NCBI RefSeq assembly: GCF_002999335.1
Contig: NW_020312048.1
Span: 338,588-402,587, forward strand
Direction of reading: 5' to 3'
DNA from: Cyclospora cayetanensis
Taxonomy: Eukaryota; Apicomplexa; Conoidasida; Eucoccidiorida; Eimeriidae
DNA: 64,000 nucleotides
Shown here: piece by piece, positions 24,813-36,100 of the stretch
Numbering within the stretch: the first letter of the stretch is position 1
Layout of the letters: every line of letters begins with the position of its first letter
The notes under the pieces: generated by a model
Database searches by the model: none
Told to the model about the DNA's origin: nothing
What the model saw: the letters and a program-made list of their open reading frames with translations, nothing else
Translations under genes and position numbers: made by a program

Positions 24813-25489
24813 ACCAGCTGTGTTAAATGGATTTCCTGCACGATGCTTCGCATCACCTCGTCACTACCTTGAGCTCGGTATGGTGTATATGACCCACCGA
24901 TTTACGAGTGAAGGTGTCGCTCCATGGACTTTCACGTCGTACCATGAAGGACAAAACCAATTCACCAGTGCAGATTCTTCTTAAGTCAGCTATATACATG
25001 GAATGGATAAATTATTGGCCGTGTGGCTACATGGGGCATTTCGGGTATAGCATGGATGTACGGAATTCATTGCTGAACCCAGCTCACAGCAGACGCGGAA
25101 TTGACGTTGACAGATGCCTCGTACCCTCAGAGAGTCATATGCCAACAGGTGTCCGGTGAAAGAGGAGCCTACATTCTGGGTTACCTCTGGGTACGGGAAC
25201 CGTTGATAGTGGCGTGGGTTGCTTCTACTATAGGCGAATTTTCGAGGGATCATGATGCATAGATATCGATTGTGCGGGCGGTACGTAGCTAGTGTACTAC
25301 AACATGGTGGTATGCAGAAATTCGGCTCCTGTTTTTGAACTGGTCCTGCTTGACCGTTAGGCAGGCGCAGCCCGCTGTGCAGTTGACTGCACCTGCCATG
25401 AGAAGGGATCCCAACTGCGGCGCAGCAGTAACTCAGCGCAACGATCCCGTATGAAAAACGAGATGCTCGGCGTTTTTTCGCACTTTTCC
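24813..25489. other. Convergent intergenic region between REEP-like gene and SURF1
   Basis: About 680 bases between two convergent genes. A 193-codon minus-strand frame (25571-24990) is partly antisense/out-of-frame overlap with the SURF1 end and has no motif of its own. It probably consists of the two 3' untranslated regions. Confidence 0.35.
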
Positions 25490-27388
25490 TCACCAACGCC
25501 ACCTGGACACCTCGATTAGTTTGTACACAGTCATCGCTGCAGTGCACAACCCCATTAGAAACCACTGGCACGCATAATTGAAATGTGTGTGCTCGTCTGC
25601 GTAGAAAAGTAAGTAGTCCGCCTTCTGTTTGTGTTGGTAGTTCATGAATCTATTCGCGACGTTGCAGCTGCTCCCTGTACGTGCTGCATCGGCTTCTGGC
25701 TGATGTAGCACATCGTCGTCATACACTATAGAGTAGGCATTCACCATTAGTAGAGCTGCCTCAGCACGATTCGGAATGCCAGGAGTTGCCTTCGCGAGAT
25801 CCCTAGGGTTTAGAACGTGGAATTGGCCATCGTGAGGGCGATTTTTCAGCATCAACGACTTGAAACTTGAGTTGGCCACCTCCCCCGGCTCTAGAATGCC
25901 TCGGACTATTACGTGGCCTACGGGTTCCGTCCTGCTCCCTGCGAGCAGTTGCAACTGCTCCATCCGTTGCTGTGCACCGTAGTCCACGTACTGATATCTG
26001 GAATTCAGTTGTTGCATTTCATCCACCTGTCTCTCGGGCTGCTGCATCGCTGCTGTTTTCTGGCGCGCGAGCTGCTGTTGCTGCTGCCGCACAAGTGCAA
26101 ACAAGTCATTATCCTCGATGGCAGCTTTGGGAAATGGAGGAAGCTTTGCAAGCTTGACTGGTAGGTGACCCTTATTTACAAGTATCACACATCCATCTTT
26201 CAGACGTAGTGGCGACACCACGCAGTATCCGGGGGTCCCTACTTCCAGTCCAGGCCGGGGTCCTACTAGCAGCTCTGTGGTGCTGTCCAGGACGCCATGA
26301 AGCACTACTGGGGTGTATGCCCACGAAGCCACTGCAGCTTCAATAGCATCTTCAGAGGCCGCTGCCAACAAATGGCCACTGCGATGCCCCTTTGTTCCTA
26401 CAGGTCCTGCTGCACCTTCCTGATGCTGAACAATATCTAAGTTGTCATCAAGCGCATGGTTTACTAATGAGGTACCGAGTGTTTTCCGATGGGACGCGTA
26501 TACACCGGAGCTTGCACTTGCTGGTTCTGCAACGTGGGCATCTGGTTGGATGTGGCTTGCGCTTTCTGCTGCTACTTCCGTTTGATGCCGGCGCTCTTTA
26601 CTGTAGGCTGCGGCTTTCAGAGTCCATGGGAAAGGTGAAGAAGTAACCACAGTGGGCTGCGTTGCAAGGTGGCTTCTCCTGTATTCGATAAGCTGCTTCT
26701 TTTCTTCCATGCGGCGCAGCTGCCAGAACCCCAATGCCACCAGCACGGAGGTAAAAAGGCCACCACCTAAAGCCAAACGCAACCTCTCACCTTTGCGAAT
26801 TCCGTACTGTCGATTCCTCACTACTCGCAAAACTGGGGAACTGACTCTGTGGGCGTCTTTGGCAGCAATGATGCGCACGATAATGCCGCCATCCACCTCT
26901 TGCGGCGAGGGGTACTTGGTTTCTGACTTCGAAAGGATTGCAGCATCCTCCGGTGTGCAAGGGAGCAGCCTCTGCCCTGGCATTGTACGCCCTCGAGCAA
27001 CAAAGGGAATGGGTGAGAATCCCCAAAATGTTGCAGCGGATTTATCACACTTTGACGCCACCACCAGGGGGTGCCTATCTCTTGGTGCTGCAGTCGCTGC
27101 TGTGGCCTTCTGAGGAAGCTTGGTGTCTCCCGATTCTATCCTCTGCGCTTCGCCGGTAGGCCCTTCTTCACATGACTGATTACCTCCTAAGGTACTCTTA
27201 GAGTCTTTTGGCAACTTGTGACCAATTTCTGAGACTCCAGCTTCTGCCGTGCAGCGCTCACCATGGTGGTAATAAGCTACAGGCAGAAGCGTGATGCGGC
27301 CGGCCCTGCAATTCCCAACCATCCCAACCAGCTGCGGGGCACTTAGAGGCTTTAGTAAAGTTTGACACCCCAACAGTAATTCAAACAT
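25490..27388 (-). CDS. SURF1: SURF1-family cytochrome c oxidase assembly protein, long N-terminus
   Basis: 632 residues in one exon, about twice the usual SURF1 length (~300). SURF1 is an inner-mitochondrial-membrane factor for complex IV assembly (heme a/COX1 maturation). The first membrane segment and following motif (GGGLFTSVLVALGFWQLRRMEEK, residues ~208-230) match the family G-WQ--R pattern. The core follows with YTPVVLHGVLDST, LLVGPRPG, CVVSPLRLKDGCVILVNKG and HVIVRGILEPGE. The C-terminus has HFNYACQWFLMGLCTAAM, the family H--YA--WF second membrane segment. The first ~205 residues are unrelated low-complexity sequence, presumably a targeting and extension region. A Gln-rich insertion (QQQQQLARQ) lies in the intermembrane loop. 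The Met at 27388 is the first in frame; a later Met is possible. The gene ending at 27410 lies 21 bases upstream on the same strand. Confidence 0.9.
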   Translation of the reverse strand: MFELLLGCQTLLKPLSAPQLVGMVGNCRAGRITLLPVAYYHHGERCTAEAGVSEIGHKLPKDSKSTLGGNQSCEEGPTGEAQRIESGDTKLPQKATAATAAPRDRHPLVVASKCDKSAATFWGFSPIPFVARGRTMPGQRLLPCTPEDAAILSKSETKYPSPQEVDGGIIVRIIAAKDAHRVSSPVLRVVRNRQYGIRKGERLRLALGGGLFTSVLVALGFWQLRRMEEKKQLIEYRRSHLATQPTVVTSSPFPWTLKAAAYSKERRHQTEVAAESASHIQPDAHVAEPASASSGVYASHRKTLGTSLVNHALDDNLDIVQHQEGAAGPVGTKGHRSGHLLAAASEDAIEAAVASWAYTPVVLHGVLDSTTELLVGPRPGLEVGTPGYCVVSPLRLKDGCVILVNKGHLPVKLAKLPPFPKAAIEDNDLFALVRQQQQQLARQKTAAMQQPERQVDEMQQLNSRYQYVDYGAQQRMEQLQLLAGSRTEPVGHVIVRGILEPGEVANSSFKSLMLKNRPHDGQFHVLNPRDLAKATPGIPNRAEAALLMVNAYSIVYDDDVLHQPEADAARTGSSCNVANRFMNYQHKQKADYLLFYADEHTHFNYACQWFLMGLCTAAMTVYKLIEVSRWRW

Positions 27389-27409
27389 CCTTCTGGTTGC
27401 CAAAGAGAA

Positions 27410-28049
27410 CTACTTCTTAGGACTGTCTCGGCGGGGTGGCGATGACTTCCGCTTGCATTCCGCCGCTTTCTGTGGAAACAAACACAGAACGCGCAAGAAT
27501 GCATCAGCGGTCCGTATTAAACAGTTTTTCGTGAAAACAAAGAACGACAAACTACCTAGTCATCTCGCATAAACTAAAGTTTTCAGCGTGCAACTGCTAG
27601 TGTTTTTTAAGTAGATACACAAGTGAGCTCCGCTAGCGTGCGGCTACCATAAGGCCCTTCAGGATCTGCAAATGCATACTAGACCCTGTGTATATATACA
27701 TACATGCGTGTGTGTGTGATCCAAATAAGTGAGTGAGTAAGTACTCTGGGCCACTTACGATTGCTGCAGTGGTCACCCTTCTGACAACTTCTTCAGCGCG
27801 CTCCGAGGATACAACGGCAAACCTCTGAAAAACCGGGCTACGCTGAGTCGGCACACAACCCACAAGCGTATTTGGATATGTGCAGGGGACTGTGTTGGGA
27901 AACTTCCAGCAATATGGTGACGGTACGCCTGCACATCGAGTGGCACATGCGGGACCAAACAAACTCACAACGAGAACTCGGTAGATGTGATCGCTCAGAT
28001 GACGCTGCGCCAACGCATGCAGCGTCCGAAATATGCCATTCATATTCAT
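27410..28049 (-). CDS. 74-residue unknown protein, three exons, abuts SURF1
   Basis: Exons 28049-27969 (27 codons, ends GTGAGT), 27842-27759 (28 codons, ends GTAAGT) and 27469-27410 (19 codons plus stop, acceptor TTTCCACAG); all joins are phase 0. The protein starts MNMNGIFRTLHALAQRHLSD, is helical in the middle (SSERAEEVVRRVTTAAI) and ends in a basic tail (KRKSSPPRRDSPKK). The amphipathic, Arg/His-containing N-terminus without early acidic residues would suit a mitochondrial protein, which is inference. Two perfect donors and clean phases support it as real. Intron 2 contains a TA/TG microsatellite (27686-27718). Not recognised as a known family. The stop is 21 bases before the SURF1 ATG, so the two may share a transcript or the SURF1 leader may lie inside this gene. 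Confidence 0.6.
27686..27718. repeat. TA/TG microsatellite in intron 2 of the 74-codon gene
   Basis: Alternating TATATA, CATA and TGTGTG units within the 27758-27470 intron (+ strand reading). Confidence 0.6.
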
Positions 28050-31000
28050 CTTTAAAACTGTAGACAACGAACGCAGCAACGACGCATTGCGTGTTGGTAT
28101 GTCAGCCAGAATACCGGAAGGGGCGCCACAATCTGGCTGACAACTGCAATCTGATACGTGCCGTGCTGAGGCGTTTACTCGGATTTCAACACAAAACAAT
28201 GGGCAAAGTGCGGCTTGTTGCGCACCCGTTGTCCGGCATTCATTTAGCCTTGACAAGGAATTGGATAGAGTCGAAACCAATGCCCAGATAACGGGTATAT
28301 GCCACCTCGTAAAAGTCGTGATCCACTACTTGAACATCCCCGACGGCTGATGGCTCCACAACGATACATATGCGCATCAAAGGCGAGCCAGAGATGTGAA
28401 GAGCGAAGCTGAGAACTGCGTTGCTACACCATTCATATAAACACAGCCAGAGTGCACGTAAAGTCACCTCTGATAAGACGAGAATAAAGCCGCACTTCGC
28501 TGAATGCAACACACGTAAAAACTCCAACACTAGCACGTAAAGTAAAGAAAAAGAATACGCTGGACTCCAGCGCAGGGGTAGGATGAGAGGGGTAGTCAAG
28601 TTGATCAAACTATAGCTCCCCCTCGATCAATCAAAAGTACTGTTATTCAAAACGAAAAGGCTGGATTCAGGTGAAAACTAAGTGAAAACTCCATTTGGGA
28701 GCCCTCACTATTTGTATTGTGCATGCAGCCCCAGATGTGTACCTGTAGAGTTGCTGCACTCTAGACTTCCTTATGAAAATAGCTACAAGACTTACAAAAC
28801 GATGATGATGTCCTTGACAGTAATTCAGCACAAATTTCAAAATCTCAAATTATACTCTAAGTGCTTCTCGGCAGCAAAATGGAACAGGGGCCACATTAGT
28901 GCTGAGCAACTGGCGTTAAAAGAATCTGTGCATAGGTTAGGATTCGCCATGCTCATTCGGTGGAATCTTGATCGCAGGTCCCACCCTTAGCGCTGCGTGA
29001 AGTCTCTTCCTGATACAGGGTGACAAAAGCTATGGAGCACTACCTGCGACGCAATGCTCGCTTTGTATGCGCAGCAAGACACTTAACTACAAGCTCGATG
29101 CAAACTTAGTACGAAATTGCTGGTTCTCAAAAAGATTTAAGCCTTCTACAGACTTTGCTTCTTAGTTCTCCACATTGGGGAAAAGGGACAGATGGGTTGA
29201 GCGCAGCTGCTCACTCTACTCTCTCCGAGCCTTTGTCTCTAGAACATACAAACAAATGAACACCACAGAGAGAGAGAGAGAGGAAGGGACAGAGAAATGT
29301 AGAGAGAAAGAGTCTTCTTGCATCAATTAAAGAGTATTTTGCAAAAAATATGCATGTACAGACAAAGCAGCTAGTCAATTCTGTAATAATTCTAATTAAG
29401 AAAATGCAGCGTAGTAAGAAATGTTTGAGCTCACGTTAGCCTGCTACGTCCTCTTCACGCGTTTAAAGAACCACATTCTCCTGTTCTGTGCTTAAACGTG
29501 GGGACCAATCGCGTATAGTACAATCGAGAACTTCTCGAGGCTTCAACACGGCGCAGGCCTGTTGAAAAATGTGCAAACGAGGATAGCAAGAAGTGTACAA
29601 GAAAGATGCACACTGATACCAACGACTAACGGGGGGCCGAACCAGCACCACCGCAGGGACGAAAAACCTTGCTATTGTCAGAGCGGTGAAATATGTGAGC
29701 CTCCTTCTATGGGAAAACAAGATACAGCTCAAGTCTCTATGGAGAATCAAAATTTACACCAAGTAAGCAGTACATATGCCCCCACACGAAACGATGGGTG
29801 AAGGCATATGTAGCCGGTCCATGCAGAGCCATTAAATTCCACGACCCAAAAGAGGCATATGGAAGAATGTCGAGGGAATATGCCTGAGAGTGCCTTCCCG
29901 TAACTTTGACTGTAGCAAGGACCTTGACAACGCCGAATGGAAACTTCCTAGTGACCATAATATAAGCTTGCTGGTTCTGGCAACGCATCCCCTGGGGAAG
30001 GACAGTTATTAAGGAACGCAAGGGAAACTGTCGACGGCGAGTAGCGATGTGAAACAAGCAGAGGGTCGAATAGACCCGCAGGCAGCCAAGCCCGCAATAG
30101 CTCTTTTTTAAGCAACCGGGGCAGGTATTTCTCTCCCTCCCCCGCAATTCAGTAGAACTTTTCCATCTGGTGTATCATCCACCTTGAAGATTCATAGAAT
30201 CAAGCACCTACACGGATGGCAATGACCCAGGACAGCGAAGAGTATCGTTTAAAGCGGTTAGCGTTCATAAGCAAGCACAGCTGCAGAATACCCCGGGCGG
30301 CGAGGCCAGCCACTGCTTCTCCGTCAACCACTGAGGCTGACCCTCCCCACCTTATTTCACTTAAAAATCCAGTGTAGTGTGCCCTTGGCCCTCAATATTC
30401 CTAATATCCAGTATTTCCACAGGTGTCTAAGACCGTCACTTTTCCAAAGGGTCACTTTTCTGCCTGTTAAAGGTACGAGTAAATAGGGGATATTTGGCAC
30501 TTGCCGTAGGAGGCCGATACTGAAAGCTCAGCGGAATCTCAAACTTTAGGGAGACTGACAGAGTAGGAAGGAGCATTTATTAGAGAGAGGATTGCGAGTG
30601 GTCTCGTCCATCTAGCAACTAGCTTCTTCATTTGACCAACTTCCAGTGCACTTCATAAGGCCTAGCGGCCCACCAGGACCTTATCTTCAGGCTGGGACGA
30701 TACAGCTAGCCGCCGCTTTCCATAGTGCCGTCCTTGTCTCTCTAAGGCTTTGCTCATACATTTGCATGCATTAGGCAACCGCCCTCCAAAATCCCTCTGC
30801 CACCACGGGTGGTTGCTGACCTCGAACCAAAGGGTCCAAGGCAGGATGATCCGAAGAGGCTCAGTGTAGCCAGGGGATGCGGGAGCACGACAGGTAGACG
30901 CATATATTAGTGTATTATAAGCCTACTGAGTACACAAAGAAACTCTGAGCCGATTGAATTTATGTGAGCATAGAGTTGAAAATACTGCAGGAGGGTAGGG

Positions 31001-31430
31001 TTGGCGCTCCAGCCTGCGTCGGCTTCCTGTTCCCTGAAGTACTTCCCTTTGCTCATCAAGCAGAGTGCCAGCGCTAGGCTAAAACCTTTTGGTAAACTTC
31101 TGCGGCGCTTTGTAAGCACCCGAAATTTTAGATTGAAGGACACCATCTCGCACAATAAAAGCACATGCACTGTTGATGGGCTCTCTGGCGCCGTGTGGTA
31201 TACCCTAGTCCCTCTGTGCTTCTGCTTTTGTCCACTATAGACGATAGACTAGGACTAGATGAGATAATTCTCACGCCCATAGCTTCTCAATACCGACTTT
31301 GCCCTTCATTTCCACCCGAAGACGGATAAGCTTGAATCACTTGAGTATGCATATCGCCTCATTGCAAAGTACTGTCAGCTTGATTAAGGGAAAAAATGTG
31401 TTTATTTGTCCAATAGATGCTATAGGGGCT
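28050..31430. other. Gene-poor stretch with degenerate sequence and a GA microsatellite
   Basis: No supported gene over 3.4 kb. Frames up to 136 codons (30147-29737, -) and 122 codons (28608-28240, -) carry no motifs. The start includes the promoter of the 74-codon gene. A short (GA)n tract lies at 29268-29285. The sequence style (moderate GC, scattered stops) resembles the retroelement blocks, but I found no conserved domain. Confidence 0.35.
29268..29285. repeat. (GA)n microsatellite
   Basis: A run of about eight GA units followed by a GA-rich tail to 29312, in gene-poor DNA between the 74-codon gene and copy C. Confidence 0.8.
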
Positions 31431-31654
31431 TGTAAATATTCGAAGTACTTAAAGGCCGACGTGGTGCCTCTTTAGCTGCCCCGCGCCCCTCAGGTCTGAA
31501 GCTCTTCGGCGCACGGGCAGGGGAAGAGGGCAGCGCCTGAGAGATACCCAGAAACTATCAATTAGGCTTGCATTAAGCGTGGATCCAAACGTCTCCCCAC
31601 GGAGACCTCAAATGGGGCATTATACATGGTAGCACACCATGGCTATACTGCGGC

Positions 31655-31720
31655 TGATATTTGCTTATCCACTGGATGTAGGTGCAATGGAATGTCGGAT
31701 TCCTTACAACAGTCGCCGGT
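31655..31720 (+). pseudogene. gag: gag fragment with QWN motif (copy C)
   Basis: Reads LLIHWM, one stop, then VQWNVGFL, aligned with LIHWVCMQWIASLPYN of copy D and QWDVRFLYNSCL of copy A. It is followed by the shared GGAAAAAAATTG...GATGAAAGTTGA block (31777-31808). Confidence 0.5.
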
Positions 31721-33193
31721 TTGCAAGCAAGCAACTTGAAATTTCGATAGGTTGAATATTTTTGGTACCAGTCCGCTGGAAAAAAATTGCTCTCTGGAGA
31801 TGAAAGTTGACGATGACGGAATGCCTGCTGGGGAGGTACTGGCCGGCCTGTCGTTGATGTGAATGCAGTGAGTCCCTAGATTACACAGCAGCACACTTTG
31901 TAAAATGTCTGAGGATGTGTCGGTGAGGCTATGCCAACTAGAAAAGTAAGAGGGCTAAGAGGAGGGTCAATAACTCGAAGATTTATTAAGCCGGTTAGAG
32001 ATGCACTGTCCTTGAAATCCCTCAAAAAACGAACAAGGCAGTGCGATGCTTGATATCGGAGCTCAGAAGAGATCTGGTGCATTTGACGCAACGTCAACTA
32101 CGAAGTAGGGAAAGCGTCTGGCGATGGAAATTATTGGAGACAACGCCTGGTGGGGCAACACAGAGATACCAGGACAACCGGGTCTATTACAGTTGTCTTG
32201 CTTCCATCAAGGCATTCGGTTGTTTAGCAGTCTTACTTTATTCCAAAATCAGCTGACGAATCGGAAAGCGCCTAAATTTGAAACGTGGAGGTGGCGCATT
32301 GTTTCTTCGAACGGCAGGAGGCACACTGCAATCTTGTTTGAACCATTAGCTCCAAAGAAGTGAGGGGCGAGGGGCAATTAAAGGGGTGGTGCTCCACCCT
32401 TTAAGCTCTTCAAACATTAACGGCAAGCTTTTTATAGCACCTATTAGATAAAAATGCAAACTTGATATTCCTTGTATCAAGCAAACAGTACTTTGCAATG
32501 AGGCGATGTATGTACAGACAATGGGATTGGTCAGTTCTCCACCAGTTCTTGGACAATAAAGCTAGTGTATTTGATTGTCTTCACGTAGAGCTTCTCCCGG
32601 TACATGTAAACTCGATGGCAAGATATTCAGCTCCCAACCGGCATAAGATCATACTGATTGACAGCAAAGCATCCCATCATCCGTGACAGACCACCGGAGT
32701 CAGCCCTTGGCGGGAAGAAAGCCAAGCGCGAATATTGCAAATATTCGAAGCTTTTATGAGCTGGTTGAAGGTGAACCTGGCTTTGTATCCCCTGCCCCAA
32801 ACCCCGAATACAGAAAGACAAGTACTTCTTGCTGAATGTTCATTTAAAAGACAAACACTTCAATGGTGATTCCAGTAAAGAGTTAGTCGCATGCCATCTG
32901 AAATTACCAGAGTTTTCGTGCCTTTATAAAAACCCTGATTTCTCGGTTTATGCCGGGATCAGCTCAGCAGCAACCTTCAACTACAGCTACAAAATACTTG
33001 TAAATCCCGAAGTGGAAACTTTGGTTTGCAAAAGTCACAAATTAGGCGTAGAGCTCTTTTCATCTATCAGTGGCTTATTTAGGGTAACCCAAAGTTTTAC
33101 GTCGAATAGGTGCAGGATGGGCAGCGTTGCATTGATTGTGCCGCCCACAGGTGAGGCCTTTACCAATCATGGCGTTGTAGCTCTTTCAGCAGC

Positions 33194-33650
33194 ATGGCAT
33201 CTCGACGTGTGGGCCTTCGGCTGAAATTGGAGGATAAAACTGGTATCCAGAACCTATGTCGGGGCCCTCTTATCCGGCCCTGGCCTACCGTTAACAGTGC
33301 ATCTGTCTTAATGTGGAAGAGGTTGTGCAACAAGCTGGAGTTCCCGAAGCACAGCAAAAAGCCAAAAATATTGAACTACAGGACTAGGCCTAGCAAAAGC
33401 AGGTTGCTTGGTGAGCAAAGGATGCGCATTAGGAAACAGAACGCCTCCGCCACGGGCTGCGGCACAGTGAACGGAGTCTTAGAGGATGCCGGGGGCACAC
33501 TATTGGCCACTCGTGCGCTATTGCAATGTTTTATCAATGGTAGAGAGCTGCCGGCGTTTACTGGACACTGGGCGGGAAGCGGATCTCTTGTATGAAACGG
33601 CACACATATGCAGTCTGCTTGTTCCCTCATAACGGCGTTCCCTGACGCTG
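33194..33650 (+). pseudogene. gag C-terminus and retropepsin remnant (copy C)
   Basis: A basic, RNA-binding-like stretch (33310-33450, KHSKKPKILNYRTRPSKSR) is followed by the protease approach (LLQCFINGRELPAF). One base out of frame comes LLDTGREADLL, with the catalytic DTG triplet at 33564-33572. The combination INGREL--(L)DTG is the usual retropepsin start of Ty3/gypsy elements. The frameshift before DTG makes it non-functional. Confidence 0.55.
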
Positions 33651-34949
33651 GCAGGCTGAGGGGGCGGGGTCAGAAAGCATGGATTGGCAAGGGCAGGCAG
33701 CTAAATGCTACGTTTGACCGGAAGCACGTCCTAAGGGGACGATTCCTGACTTCCCCGTGCACTGTGACGTATGTTTAGAGTGGTATTGATTATCACAGCT
33801 GTTAAGAATTTTGAAAATAAATTTTCTAACAGTTTCTAGTTTCAATTGGTGAGCTGCAAGGATAAATCGTTTCACGCTTGTTTTTTGTTTTATAAGGGAA
33901 GTAAGGTGGTCGCTCTGCTCTATTTGTCGCTCTGCACGATATATATTGTGGAATTGCTTATATAACCTTCAGACTATGTGTGTAAGGCTCATATATTTGA
34001 CCTGCATTTATTATGCAATTAGGTTTTCTTTAAAATCAATTAATAATCATGGACGGAAATTTCGAGGGTGCGGTGACTTGGGTGCTAAAAGTGCCTTGCT
34101 GCCGCCAGGCTGCCCCACCCTCTTGGTCGTCCAGTGCACCGTATTTAGGTAATCTCCCAGCCAGCTCAAAGCTAGGAGGCACGGTATCGAAAGCTCCCTT
34201 ACCAAGAAGAGGATTATCAGGGGTAGGATGATTATCTCTTGTTAAAGGCAAACTGTAGATTTCAACCACCGTGTTGGGTATAACCCAGTGTCGATTCCAA
34301 AACAGGAAGGAGGGTGACGTCTTTCCGTTAGATTCATGCCCCTAAACAGGATCAATGTGAAGCAGTCTCTACTGTTGCTTAATATCGGCGAGTCACTTGA
34401 CCAGCCAGAGAGAAATCGTCTACTAGACATTTGATTTCACTTACGCAGCCGCTCTTCTCTGCTATAATTCACAGTCTCTGCTGCATCTGTGTGCGTCGTA
34501 TGCTTCTGCCACCAGTGCATCCGTGTTTATTGCCGAAATTGAAAATGGCAAGAAGGCAAAGCATTAATTGGGTGAGAATGGCCTGTTGTTGCTCAAAACA
34601 GGCGAAGGAAAGTGTCAATAGTACATTCCGACTTCACTCGTTGGTGCTTTTTTGCGTAAAGCATATGATCATGGTAATTCGGGCTACGGTGGGATCTGGA
34701 GTATAACTAAAGGCTTCCAATGCATTTTTCGTGGCCTGGGATGCAACCCGCGCCATATGCGCCCTGCCGTACCCACATTGCCAGTAGCTGAAGGCACTAA
34801 ATTCCCCTGAGTGGCGTTTTTCAGAGCCTTTTCTCTCCTCAAACATTTTTGACTGATGCAATTAAGTATGTTATCGTTTAACTGCCAAAAATAGTGTCAG
34901 GATCGCCTCTGTGTCGATGTCACCAGACTCACCAAACATGCCGGTTAGA

Positions 34950-35240
34950 TCCCTTGTTTCAGCTGTGTGACGGCTCACGAAGTAACTCAGTGGTTTCCAG
35001 CGCATGTCTGGAAGCTTCACAGATTTCCCAGGACGATCTTTATGGATAGAGATCTGAAAGGCGATAGCGCGCTCTGGCGTGTCCTGATGACTCGCATATA
35101 CATTGATCATCATGTGACCATTGCACACCACCCTGAGGCAGACGCAGGTACAGAACGTACCAACCACAGTTTCCTGCAGTTTGCAACTCTATGCTCACAC
35201 AATTGGTTGACTCGAAGCTTTTCTTTGTACTGAGGAAGCT
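34950..35240 (+). pseudogene. pol: Integrase C-terminal core remnant (copy C)
   Basis: The frame 34967-35233 reads KLHRFPRTIFMDRDLKGDS, the middle DDE Asp in its usual LHG-P-TI-SDRD context, then AHHPEADAGTERTNHSFLQF, which holds the third acidic residue in TERTN. This is clearly a retroviral integrase of the Ty3/gypsy type. The first Asp lies upstream in lost or scrambled sequence. Confidence 0.85.
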
Positions 35241-35394
35241 TCAAGTACAATAATACACGTGTCTGCGCGTCGCGCTCCCATATGCCTGGGCTACACTGAG
35301 GAGCCCCTTCTACTCTTGCCCTACACCCTTTTCTGGTTCGGGTTCAGCAACCACCCATAGTAACGAAGAGATTTCAGAGGGCGGCTGCCTAATG

Positions 35395-35485
35395 CAAGCC
35401 AATGAATGGGCACCACTGAAGTTTCTAGTGAAGTGGGGTGAAGAAAATCAGGCTCAGTGGTTGACGGTGGAGTAGCTGCGGGCTC
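35395..35485 (+). pseudogene. Chromodomain remnant (copy C)
   Basis: Reads WAPLKFLVKWGEENQAQWLTVE and then one stop where the family has E-L. FLVKW----E---W is the chromodomain core, placed about 200 bases after the integrase end as in copy B. Finding it in two independent copies supports a chromovirus identity. Confidence 0.7.
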
Positions 35486-35599
35486 CGCCGCTGGTGGGAT
35501 GCTTTGCAGTTTCTCTAGGTGAGCAACACTCTTCGCCGTGGACCATACTCGTCATTTTCCCAGGTGATTGGCTTCCTCATAACACATCTTTTCTGCCTT

Positions 35600-36100
35600 A
35601 AATACGTAGCGTCATTAAAGGATATTCCTTGAAACGTTCGCAGTAAGTTTTGTTAGGATGTTTTCTATACTCAGATTCATGTGCTGGCACTCTCAGGCAT
35701 GTTGTCTTGACATTCTTCTATGTTCCTCTTTTGGCTTTTCGGAATAGACAATGCTGCATGCGCCAATAAAGCATTGGCATGGAAATTGATCCATGAAGGG
35801 TGAGAAGGTGTGAACTAGTGTATAGTTTGATTTTCACAACGCATCCTACTTCTCTTAGGCCATACATAGAAGAAATCTCACACATTTCAGCGCTTCGACG
35901 ACTTCGAGCCACTGCGCCGTCTGGGTCATGCTAGTTTGGACCATCCTCTTTTACTGTTGTTCTCATCGAGTCCTCTATGCTGATTTAAGCAAGCTCTTTT
36001 TTTCTTGCTCTCGCTGCTCTGTGCGTTCCTGCCTCCTGATGTAGTAGAAAGTATCTAAGTTCTGACTAATTGGCTATAATATTCAAATTCAATTTCCTAG
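35600..36100 (+). repeat. LTR-like tail, copy C
   Basis: Shares with 52730-53330 the landmarks ATGCTGCATGC, GCATTGGCATG, AACTAGTGT, a GCGCT-CG-CG-CTTCGAG segment and a CTGGGTC-TGCTAGTTT segment (35752-35950). It shares with 22870-23330 ACTCAGATTC and TGAACTAGTGTA. It ends with TGACTAATTGG (36063-36073), also seen at the start of copy A. Confidence 0.6.

Larger units (their letters stand above)
31440..36100 (+). mobile_element. Decayed chromovirus-like retrotransposon, copy C (RT deleted)
   Basis: About 4.7 kb with the same order as copy B: leader block with GGCGCACGGGCAGGGGAAG (31507-31530), gag motif (31655-31720), aspartic protease (33480-33650), integrase (34950-35240), chromodomain (35400-35480) and LTR-like tail (35600-36100). 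The 1.3 kb between protease and integrase is too short for RT plus RNase H and shows neither, so the middle was deleted or replaced. All frames are broken. Confidence 0.7.

Noticed and set aside
24990..25571. 193-codon minus-strand gene overlapping the SURF1 end
   Set aside because: It overlaps SURF1 in another frame, has no motif and sits in the convergent 3' region.
25867..27159. Several plus-strand frames of 70-150 codons
   Set aside because: Antisense shadows of the SURF1 coding region.
29737..30147. 136-codon minus-strand gene
   Set aside because: No motif, no supporting splice sites, Cys/Arg-rich in the style of chance frames, in gene-poor DNA.
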